Of a stretch of DNA of 54,836 bases, positions 15,894-23,100 are shown one piece after another. A model generated the notes under the pieces. That model was not told the DNA's origin, ran no database searches, and saw only the letters and a program-made list of their open reading frames with translations. The stretch comes from a virus. Within the stretch, counting starts at the first letter, position 1, and each line of letters starts with the position of its first letter. The DNA is taken from the IMG/VR virus record IMGVR_UViG_3300033747_000027, positions 1-54,836 of that record. One strand, given 5' to 3'. The translations under genes and the position numbers were made by a program.

Positions 15894-15894
15894 C
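15711..15894. repeat. Inverted repeat around HTH coding sequence
   Basis: The left arm GTTATGCCCTCGTTGC (15711-15726) pairs with the right arm GCAACGGGGCATAAC (15880-15894) along 15 bp with one bulged T. The left end with its flank, ACATAGTGTTATGCC, matches the left end of the 16640 element at 13 of 15 positions. The right end matches the other right end as SCGCAAYGRGGYATAACG. It behaves as a boundary element of the cassette module. Confidence 0.65.
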
Positions 15895-15913
15895 GAAAAA
15901 TGTATGTTTTGTA

Positions 15914-15943
15914 GCGTGAAATATGCACTACCGTTTATTCGAA
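15914..15943 (+). repeat. Conserved 30-nt cassette leader, copy 2
   Basis: The second copy of the block at 15467-15496, beginning 18 nt after the ATAACG boundary and placed upstream of the Ntn-hydrolase gene. It contains TACCGTTT where copy 1 has TACTGTTG. The remainder of the 15896-15990 gap is AT-rich and holds no gene. Confidence 0.6.
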
Positions 15944-15990
15944 GCACAAAATAAAAAACAGAAGGGAAGGAATTTTTAAATTTTAAATAT

Positions 15991-16536
15991 ATGACTTGTA
16001 TAGTAGGTTTAATTGATAACAAAAATAAAAGTGTTTTGATTGGTGGCGATTCAGCCGCTGTTTCTGATTCAAATATTTTTATAAGAAAAGATGCGAAAGT
16101 ATTTAAAAACTGTGATTTTGTGATTGGATGCACTTCTTCATTTAGAATGATTCAACTTCTAAGGTATTCATTTAAGCCACCAAAAGTTGAATCGAAAGAC
16201 GTTTATGAATATATGTGTACCGATTTTATAAATGCAGTTAGAGAATGCTTTAAAGAAGGTGGATATTTGCAAAAATATACCGATGGAGACGAAAGGGGAG
16301 GAACTTTTTTAGTTGGCTATAAGAATAGACTATTTAAGGTTGAAAATGATTTTCAAGTTGCTGAAAATATGAACGGTATTGATGCTTGCGGATGTGGTCA
16401 AGATTTTGCTCTTGGTGCTTTGTATTCATTAGTAAAACACAATATTTCGACAAATGATAAAATATTAAAAGCATTGGAAGCGGCTGAGTTTTTAGGCAAT
16501 GGTGTACGAAGACCATTTACGCTACTTGGAACTTAA
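15991..16536 (+). CDS. Proteasome-like Ntn hydrolase, cassette 2
   Basis: A 181-aa protein with the pattern of the 20S proteasome beta/HslV family. After Met removal the N-terminal Thr would be the nucleophile (MTCIVG). This is followed by LIGGDSAAVS and a Lys in IRKDAKVFK at the position of the usual catalytic Lys. A later GIDACGCGQDFALGALYS matches the family's GxGxxxALGAL segment. HslV partners with the HslU unfoldase; none is encoded here. It may be a stand-alone peptidase, a processing enzyme or a cassette passenger. The fold call is fair and the function unknown. Confidence 0.7.
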   Translation: MTCIVGLIDNKNKSVLIGGDSAAVSDSNIFIRKDAKVFKNCDFVIGCTSSFRMIQLLRYSFKPPKVESKDVYEYMCTDFINAVRECFKEGGYLQKYTDGDERGGTFLVGYKNRLFKVENDFQVAENMNGIDACGCGQDFALGALYSLVKHNISTNDKILKALEAAEFLGNGVRRPFTLLGT

Positions 16537-16639
16537 CAAAACGGTTTTGAAAAAACCGAAGTGCGCAGGGGTTTTTTATTTCCTCAATTACGCAGAAACG
16601 TTGATTAAATGAACGATACAGCTATAAAATATACATGGT

Positions 16640-16736
16640 GTTATACCAACAAAACCTTTTTCGGTTTTGTGTGCGTTGCGCCATGTATTTAGCTTTCAAA
16701 TTTATTTACAATTGTTTTGGCGCAATGAGGTATAAC
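16640..16736. repeat. attC-like folded element, 97 nt
   Basis: Three nested perfect 8-bp pairings occur here: GTTATACC (16640-16647) with GGTATAAC (16729-16736), TTGCGCCA (16676-16683) with TGGCGCAA (16718-16725), and a side hairpin ACAAAACC (16649-16656) with GGTTTTGT (16663-16670). No gene lies inside. The size and folded shape recall integron attC sites. The 16537-16639 stretch before it holds a hairpin (CGGTTTT 16542-16548, AAAACCG 16552-16558) and a later T6 run, possibly the Ntn gene's terminator. Confidence 0.65.
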
Positions 16737-16786
16737 GTGTGCGTATAAAAATCTAGCTTGAAAATCAATCATTTAAATCAAATATA

Positions 16787-17599
16787 ATGAATAAATTTTT
16801 ACAGAAATATGAAATGGAGTTACGGCTTCGAAATTACAGTCAAAACACGATTAACAGCTACATGAGCGAGGCTAAACTGTTTTTGAGGCATTTCAACCAT
16901 CCGCCTGGAGAAATATCCGAAACGGAAATCAAGAAATACCTGAAAGCTTCTAAGTCAACCTCGCAATTAAAACAGCGAATCGGAGCGCTTAAACGCTTCT
17001 ATCAGTTAGTCGTTAAACAACCTCTAAAGTTTAAGTACATCGACTATCCGCGTAGGGAGGAGCATTTGCCGGTTGTACTTTCACAGGATGAAGTAAGGCG
17101 GCTGTTTACCGTTTGTAAATACCCAAAGCACAGGGCAATTTTGTTTCTATTTTACTCAACGGGGATGCGCGAAGGAGAGCTGATCAATCTGAAGATCACC
17201 GACATTGACAGCGACCGGATGGTGATTCACATCCGGCAAGGCAAAGGCAATAAAGACCGACTGGTACCGCTTTCCGAAAAGACGCTCGACGCGCTTCGGA
17301 AATACTACAAAAAGGACTGTCCGACCAACTATTTATTTAACGGGCAATTCCGGGATCAATACTCCGCCACCTCAATTTACAATATGGTGAAAGACTATGC
17401 CCGCAAAGCAGGCATAAAAAAGCGCGTTTACCCGCACCTGATACGCCACTGCGCCGGCACACACCTTTACGAAGAGGGCACGGATATGTCGAAAATTCAG
17501 GAAATTTTTGGACATAAGCAACAAAAGACAACCAGGCGTTACGCCCGCATGTCCACTCGCATGATTTCTCAAGTTAAGACACCAGATTCATATTTATAA
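16787..17599 (+). CDS. Tyrosine recombinase of the cassette module
   Basis: A 270-aa Xer-like tyrosine recombinase with an N-terminal SAM-like core-binding domain (residues 1-85) and a catalytic domain. The residues are Arg128 (TGMREGEL), His217 and Arg220 (HLIRH), His243 (IFGHKQ) and Tyr252 (TTRRYARM); all are present, so it should be active. It is shorter than integron IntI (about 320-340 aa) and shows no IntI-specific extra segment. Its second half looks clearly more GC-rich than neighbouring genes, a sign of separate origin. It lies 50 nt after the last cassette boundary and probably acts on those sites. Confidence 0.88.
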   Translation: MNKFLQKYEMELRLRNYSQNTINSYMSEAKLFLRHFNHPPGEISETEIKKYLKASKSTSQLKQRIGALKRFYQLVVKQPLKFKYIDYPRREEHLPVVLSQDEVRRLFTVCKYPKHRAILFLFYSTGMREGELINLKITDIDSDRMVIHIRQGKGNKDRLVPLSEKTLDALRKYYKKDCPTNYLFNGQFRDQYSATSIYNMVKDYARKAGIKKRVYPHLIRHCAGTHLYEEGTDMSKIQEIFGHKQQKTTRRYARMSTRMISQVKTPDSYL

Positions 17600-17602
17600 A
17601 AA

Positions 17603-17627
17603 CCCCGGATCAACACGTGATCCGGGG
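17603..17627 (-). terminator. Terminator of the leftward late region
   Basis: CCCCGGATCA (17603-17612) and TGATCCGGGG (17618-17627) form a perfect 10-bp stem with a 5-nt loop. On the minus strand it is followed by TTTTTATAAATA, so it ends the late transcript after the last gene (17650). On the plus strand no T-run follows, so it may only weakly stop transcription from the recombinase gene. Confidence 0.85.
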
Positions 17628-17649
17628 CAACTAACCTTAATCCATAAAA

Positions 17650-18063
17650 CTAAACTGAAGTATCTGACCTAATCCTAATCTGGCCGACTAATTCTTTATT
17701 TTTTGGTAATAAATTCACTTCTTTTGTTCGGAATCTATGCCTATCATACTTCCGATTTTGACAATGAACATAGGCGCTTTCTGTAGTATTCATCACTCCA
17801 ACTCTATTAAAGTATAATGGCTGTTCTGCAACCGCTGATTGCGTATGAACTCCACCTCCTTCCTTTTGAATGAATTGCGGTTCAACACAACTAACTACTA
17901 CATACTGTACATCTACAGCCTGAATGGCAGCAAATGACAATGTTGGTCCATTGTCGGCTACAAAGCATACCTGATCGGCAGCTGTAGCCTGAACCTGGCT
18001 CCCGGGCGGCATGGCCACGAGTAACCCAATCGCGAGAGCAAATAATGCTAGAAAAATTTTCAT
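17650..18063 (-). CDS. Secreted hypothetical protein, last late gene
   Basis: A 137-aa protein with an N-terminal signal peptide (IFLALFALAIGLLVAMPPGS, likely cleavage near AxA at 27-29). The mature part contains four Cys residues that could form disulfides and a basic C-terminus. No domain is recognised. It follows the spanin-like gene and precedes the late terminator, so an accessory role in lysis or the periplasm is possible but inferred. Confidence 0.7.
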   Translation of the reverse strand: MKIFLALFALAIGLLVAMPPGSQVQATAADQVCFVADNGPTLSFAAIQAVDVQYVVVSCVEPQFIQKEGGGVHTQSAVAEQPLYFNRVGVMNTTESAYVHCQNRKYDRHRFRTKEVNLLPKNKELVGQIRIRSDTSV

Positions 18064-18105
18064 TTGATTGAATTTAAGTTAAACATATATACAACAGGCA
18101 AAAGC

Positions 18106-18666
18106 CTATCTCTTCAATATTAATTTCAGGATATTAATTATTGGGCTCCTGAATCGATAAACAAAGGCCAGCACAACTAACAGGATAAGAATATAAAAGA
18201 CATATTTTATCCTTGATGGTCTGGTCTTCTCAATTTCCTTTTTATCGGTATCAGCAGTTTCCTTTATATCTTCATGAACCTGCTTTTCTTCCGTTTTTTC
18301 TACCTTAATTTCTGCCTTGCTTTCGGACTTCTTTCGAACGGTATAGGTTTCAATAGATTTGATATTGCCAGATTTCCGGGATGATTTTGGAGTACTTGAA
18401 ATTTCTAATGAATCTGATTTGATACCTGTCATGGTTGAGTCATATTCATTAGAAATTGGGGCGAAATACTCGATCTTAGTATATGTGATCTCTGTGTCTG
18501 AAGTCTTGGAAGTATCGATTGTGATAGCTGACTTCACAGCGCTTACCTCTTCGTGCTCAATCCACTTTTTTGTAGTTGTCTGCTCCGTTGTGATCTTCTT
18601 AGTTGAAGAACATGAGAATGAAAATACGACCAATACCAGGCTCAGGAATTTTAAAAATGGTTTCAT
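18106..18666 (-). CDS. Candidate unimolecular spanin
   Basis: A 186-aa protein combining an N-terminal lipoprotein signal with lipobox FSFSC (Cys19) and a C-terminal transmembrane helix (about residues 153-172, YVFYILILLVVLAFVY) followed by a short basic end. Between them is a charged, Lys/Glu/Thr-rich linker. This is the layout of u-spanins, which tether outer and inner membranes and fuse them at the last step of lysis. Its place with the amidase and holin-like genes supports the call. No sequence family is claimed. Confidence 0.65.
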   Translation of the reverse strand: MKPFLKFLSLVLVVFSFSCSSTKKITTEQTTTKKWIEHEEVSAVKSAITIDTSKTSDTEITYTKIEYFAPISNEYDSTMTGIKSDSLEISSTPKSSRKSGNIKSIETYTVRKKSESKAEIKVEKTEEKQVHEDIKETADTDKKEIEKTRPSRIKYVFYILILLVVLAFVYRFRSPIINILKLILKR

Positions 18667-18667
18667 A

Positions 18668-18874
18668 TTATGGTTTCTGTATGTCTTTGTTTAATACTTT
18701 GTCGATCAATTCCCGGGCTGCATCCTCCTTAAACCAAATGAGCACCATTGCTGCAAATGACATAAGTAGAAAATCCCAGGCGCAAAATGTTTCTTTTACA
18801 TAGACCAGGTATGCTGCATAAGGAATGATGATCAATCCCATCAATGTTGTCGTTAGGTTGACGATGGCTTTCAT
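18668..18874 (-). CDS. Small membrane protein, holin-like
   Basis: A 68-aa protein with two predicted transmembrane helices (about residues 5-24 and 30-48) and a charged C-terminus. The start ATG at 18872-18874 overlaps the stop of the 29-aa frame upstream (ATGA). Its position between amidase and spanin-like genes fits a holin or antiholin of the lysis cassette. No holin family is recognised. Confidence 0.6.
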   Translation of the reverse strand: MKAIVNLTTTLMGLIIIPYAAYLVYVKETFCAWDFLLMSFAAMVLIWFKEDAARELIDKVLNKDIQKP

Positions 18875-18960
18875 GCATAAATCTTAACTGCATATCCTGA
18901 CCATTTCCAACCTGATAATATAATTAAGCCAATACAAATGATAGATGTGATTGTGATCAT
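18871..18960 (-). CDS. 29-aa membrane peptide between lysis genes
   Basis: A very short frame from ATG 18960 to a stop at 18871-18873. Its start overlaps the amidase stop (ATGA) and its stop overlaps the start of the next gene (ATGA), so ribosomes could reinitiate through all three. The peptide is a single hydrophobic helix (ITSIICIGLIIL) with a WKWSGY turn. It could be a holin partner, or merely a coupling bridge. Confidence 0.5.
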   Translation of the reverse strand: MITITSIICIGLIILSGWKWSGYAVKIYA

Positions 18961-19361
18961 GACAATTCATTTTGAACATTGAAGCAGGGGCAGGCTTTTT
19001 GTTTATTTAGTTGGTTGTGGCCAACTACTGCAGCAGACGGGTAGCGTTCGCGAAGCTCGGCAACTAGGCTAATGATAGCTGCTTTCTGTTCTATTGTTCG
19101 GTTATCTTCAGGGGTATTATTGTCTCCCTTGCCTCCAGCATAGCAGATACCAATTGAAGTATCATTGTGCCCGTACGCATGAGCTCCAATTACCGTTTCC
19201 GGACGACCCTTTTCAATGATTCCATTTCTACGAATCACGTAGTGATATCCGATGCCATCCCATCCACGTTGTTTGTGCCATTCATCAATTTCCCTTACTC
19301 CAATATCCATCCGAGAATAGGTATCGGCGCAATGAATAACGATTAATTCAATCTTCCTCAT
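18957..19361 (-). CDS. N-acetylmuramoyl-L-alanine amidase (endolysin)
   Basis: A 134-aa amidase_2/PGRP-type enzyme. Zinc ligands are visible: His10 in LIVIHC, a late His in VVGHNQ and the Cys of KACPCF. The YHYVIRRNG and IGAHAYGHN segments are also typical. It cleaves the amide bond between MurNAc and L-Ala in peptidoglycan. I chose ATG 19361, which overlaps the upstream gene by 14 nt; ATG 19388 is a longer alternative. There is no signal peptide, so a holin is needed for release. Confidence 0.9.
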   Translation of the reverse strand: MRKIELIVIHCADTYSRMDIGVREIDEWHKQRGWDGIGYHYVIRRNGIIEKGRPETVIGAHAYGHNDTSIGICYAGGKGDNNTPEDNRTIEQKAAIISLVAELRERYPSAAVVGHNQLNKQKACPCFNVQNELS

Positions 19362-19533
19362 TTCGTTTGTTTTTGTGAAATCTTGCATAAATTCGGTTGT
19401 GCAAGGCCTTCCCGGCTGCGGCTAATAATCCACCGAAAAAGGCGATTAGTAAGCTGACGAAAATATTTTCCCACGTTTCCCAGCTAGCTATTGAGAGGAC
19501 AAATCCAATTACGAATTCTTTAGCGTGTTGCAT
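19348..19533 (-). CDS. Holin-like small membrane protein, 61 aa
   Basis: A 61-aa protein with one or two hydrophobic helices (about 7-17 and 23-41, FVSLLIAFFGGLLAAAGKAL) and a very basic C-terminal tail (RFHKNKRNEED). It sits directly upstream of and overlaps the amidase, the usual place for a holin. It is the first gene after the terminator at 19548-19583, so it probably has its own promoter. Confidence 0.65.
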   Translation of the reverse strand: MQHAKEFVIGFVLSIASWETWENIFVSLLIAFFGGLLAAAGKALHNRIYARFHKNKRNEED

Positions 19534-19547
19534 ATTGGTTTTCTGTT

Positions 19548-19583
19548 AAAAAAAAACTGGTGCAATCACTCGGACTGCACCAG
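19548..19583 (-). terminator. Rho-independent terminator before lysis genes
   Basis: On the minus strand a stem of CTGGTGCA (19557-19564) and TGCACCAG (19576-19583) with an 11-nt loop is followed by nine T residues (19556 down to 19548). It separates the tail genes from the lysis genes. The 19584-19670 stretch between this and the next hairpin has no gene, but contains TTAAAATATAG at 19621, a near copy of the late-region word. Confidence 0.8.
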
Positions 19584-19670
19584 CTAAAAATCAAATCATT
19601 CTCAAATTACAGTCTCTGAATTAAAATATAGGAAGACTGAAATATTTACTACTTATTGTAATTGCAAACA

Positions 19671-19703
19671 TTAGCCGGGGGCTTCTTTCATCCCCACGGC
19701 TAA
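19671..19703 (-). terminator. Hairpin after tail-fibre-like gene
   Basis: TTAGCCG (19671-19677) pairs with CGGCTAA (19697-19703), extended by GGG with CCC, just beyond the stop of the gene at 19712. No T-run follows on the minus strand. It may be a weak terminator or an RNA-stabilising 3' end. Confidence 0.5.
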
Positions 19704-19711
19704 TAAAAAAA

Positions 19712-20176
19712 TCAGTCTATCGTAAACGTCAAACTTCCTGCTGAAATTCGAAAAGTCTTTCCTGCGACCATCGTTATCGTTTGGCTAAGTTGACAGTGCG
19801 AAATGCGTTTGCTTTCAGTACTCGAACTGTTATCAAGCCATAATTCGGCAAACTTTACGTCTTCAGATCCACCATAACCTGCATCAGCGACTACCTCAAT
19901 GTTGTTTGCATTTGAAACAACATTGGTGGTAACGTCTAGGTCGTTCCCTGATCCGCGAGCCAAGGCAATCCCTCCCGACGTATATCCAGTAAATGCGCAC
20001 TCGGTGCCAATTGTATCATCGTCGACTACGACCGCATCGGTGCAAAGTCGCAGGTATAAATTGCCTTCCGCTGCGGATGGTTGCAACCCGCTTGCATCTC
20101 CAAATCCTGCTATTGCCTCATTGTGTGCCAATAGCTTTGCCAATTCGTTTTTAAATGTTGTGGATAGTTGTGTCAT
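19712..20176 (-). CDS. Tail-fibre-like phage protein, 154 aa
   Basis: A 154-aa protein resembling short phage tail-fibre-associated proteins. It has an N-terminal helix (STTFKNELAKLLAHN), then LYLRLCTDA, then CAFTGYTSGGIALARG, matching the 'LYLALFT ... gYaR' pattern of that group, followed by strand-rich segments. It follows the tail-tip gene, consistent with a distal tail structure. There is no signal or membrane segment. Confidence 0.6.
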   Translation of the reverse strand: MTQLSTTFKNELAKLLAHNEAIAGFGDASGLQPSAAEGNLYLRLCTDAVVVDDDTIGTECAFTGYTSGGIALARGSGNDLDVTTNVVSNANNIEVVADAGYGGSEDVKFAELWLDNSSSTESKRISHCQLSQTITMVAGKTFRISAGSLTFTID

Positions 20177-20189
20177 AATTTATAAAATT

Positions 20190-23100
20190 TTACCAGCATT
20201 TTCCTTCATTATAGTCGCATACAGCTTCTTCGTCGTTTATTGCATGATCGTATATCTTCAAGTCGTCAATGTAGAATTCCTGAAAATCATGGTATGCCCC
20301 AGAATAATATCTGCAACCAATATTTAAAAATTTAGCCCATGCATTAGCCTGAAAAGAAGATGAATAATCATAAACTAAAAGATAACTGTCAACAAATTTA
20401 GCCCCATTTCTGTACGCTGAAACATAGATAGTTGATTTATCAACTCCATTGTCAACTCTTGTATATGTAGCTGCAATTCTATGCCATGTGTCAAAATTAA
20501 ATGGATCAGAATATACAGATGCTCCATACGTGCCAGTGCCAACTCCAAGGTCAAAATCGCCAGCACCACCAGGAGGAGTTATTGTTATAACAGGGCCATA
20601 CTCAACCGGATAGCCATCATGGTGAACTCCAAAAATGTATTTAAATTCTGCAAGTGACGCACCACTTGGTATCATTACCCAAAATGCTATCGTAAATTCA
20701 TCTCCGGCAAAAGTGTCAAATGGCAACTGTGCCCGTGCGTTCGAGCCATTGAAGTAGTATGAATAACTGCAATCCGCTACTGATGCTTGCTCTTTTGTTA
20801 CATTTATTTCTGTGCCGTTATTTGAATTTTCTTCAACCAGAGAGCCGGAAATATTATCATCCATCTTAAACCAACGATCAAGCGAGTTAAGCATTGAAAC
20901 AAAATCACAGCTCTCCACCTCCTCCGCTTCTGCACCCATTCCAACACCGATACCCATAACTGCGAAGGTATCTTCAACGAGCGTACCCGCAGCACTCATG
21001 TCGACGCCTAATCCCATTTGCCCAGTTGTTGCCTCTGCACGTTGAGCCAACACACATCTTTCAAAGCAAAAGTGAATGCGCTTAGCATCAGAGGCGGTTT
21101 CTACGGTCGCATATAGTCTTTTACTGGCATCGATGCCAAGTACAAGCGTTGTGATTGCCTCGGTGATAATGTCGTTTTGAATGCTTAGCTCAGCTGCGGG
21201 GTCGGTGTAGTCGAAAGAAAGTACAGACATGACCGTGTGCATCGTGTCGTCATCTTTATCTCGCACGGTGACGGTTGCCTTGTATTCGCCCATCAGCTCG
21301 TTATAGGCAATTACCGACCAGCTAGATAGCTGTGTCTCTGCGGCATTTGTGGTGTGCTCGATTATAAAGCTCTCTTTGTAACCACCCTTACTATTATTAA
21401 TTAGGTTCGTGATCGCCTCAATGATCGTAGTGTTATTTTCAACCTGATCAACGATTTCCTTTTGCACCTGAGACATCGAAGGTGTTCGGGTATTACCCCA
21501 AAGCATCGCCGCATAGCGGGGTGAGGCTTTGTCGCTGATATGCCCTAGCTTATATTTGATGTACCCGGTTTCAACCTGGAGTTTTACCTCTTTGTGATCT
21601 TCATACACTTCAAGAGTGCACTCGCTCGAACCATCGGCCATGTTCAATTTGGCGTAAATCCAGTATCCTGAGGCTGTTGGTAGGTTGAACTCTGTTTGTT
21701 CAATTACCCACGTTCGGGTTGGGTCGTAATCGATCAGCTGATCCTTTAGCTTTTTAATACCAAAACGGTCGCGTGTATTATCAGCATAATTGTGCATGAC
21801 CAGGTGGCCTGCGCCCACCACTACCTTATCTGGGTCATCGTCCACGTTTGTCTCAACAAGTGCATTTCTTAAAGAGAACTGAGGCACTCCGGCATCGTAG
21901 GAAAGCATGCGCGGATCAATACTCTCATCACGCACATTGCGATCTGCATTAAACTTATCGTCGGTTGGGTCAAGCAGGCGGTTGCGAAGTTCGTTGGTGG
22001 TTTCTTTTTCCTTCCGCATGCTCTCAACGGTGTCCTTTTTCGTGTCAGCCACAGCGCGCTCAACAGCTGCCAGTCGTGCCTCTGTTTTCTTTCGGTTCGA
22101 TAAGATCACAACATCCGACAAGGTAAACTCATACCGCTGTTTGTATACGTCGTACACCAGCGCACTGATCCGAAACAAGCCACTAATATTGTAATCTGTA
22201 TCGACAACCGTAAGTCGGTCGCCTACTTCGAAGCCTGTCGGGTTGGCTTTCAGGTATGCCGGATCGGTAACCACCCGATATGGAAACTTGGGCGACGAAA
22301 ACTCATTGATGTAATCGGTCGCTGCGGCCTCCAGTGCGGTTTCAGCTGTGGTAACATATGTACCGGGCTGGTCGATATCAACAAGCGTGTACTCGTCTCC
22401 AATGGCAGGCTGAAAGGTGTCGTTTGGCCACAATCTGCCACGCTCATCCTTGTAAGGTATCAGGTAAATCTGCTTTGTGTCGTCGTAATATCGGGCTATT
22501 TCAAGTTCAACACCCGCCAAGTCGCCTGTCTTTATTCTTATTTTAGCCGTCAGACCGCCCATAAGGTAGTCGTTTAGGTCAAAGTCGAGTGTTGAGTCGG
22601 TTATGATGTATAAGCCTTCGGGGGTCGATGCTTTTTCAGCAACGCTTAGCTCATCTGGCAATTTCTGGTAGTAGTCGGTAACGGTAGCTGTGCGGTTTGG
22701 GTAAATCTCGTCGAAGTACACGGTCTTTTCGCGCACTCCCCACTCGCCATCAGCGTATGTGAAACCATAATTTTTAGTTAGTGGGTTGTTGGTAAACGAA
22801 AGGCGTTTCAATCCACCACGATAGTCGGGTTTTAAGTTACGAGCTGCTCCATAGGCATGGAGCACGGTACACAACTCATCCTTGAGCATGGCACCCCTTG
22901 TAATTTCGTACAGGCCATTGCCTTTGCCATATTGCAAGGTAATTGCCTTGTCGTTTGCTACCTGGTCTTTGATGTTGATATCGAACAAGAAAATCAGCCC
23001 ATCGTGAAACTGAAATTCGTATTCCAGCTCGTATTCTTGACAGATACGGCGTAATACACTCAGGCAGTTCTCGCCTGAAAACTTATGATTTCTCCTTTCT

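Larger units (their letters stand above)
15444..17599 (+). mobile_element. Integron-like cassette module with tyrosine recombinase
   Basis: Three boundaries share ATAACG (15444-15449, 15890-15895, 16732-16737). Each is followed 17-18 nt later by a GCKTGAAA word (15467, 15914, 16756). Between them lie two single-gene units, one for an HTH protein and one for an Ntn hydrolase; the recombinase gene follows the last boundary. The second and third boundaries are right arms of inverted repeats with related ends (GTTATRCC and GGYATAAC). This resembles gene cassettes ending in attC-type folded sites, but the arm geometry and the lack of an IntI-specific insert differ from classical integrons. The module interrupts the end of the early operon. 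Confidence 0.6.
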
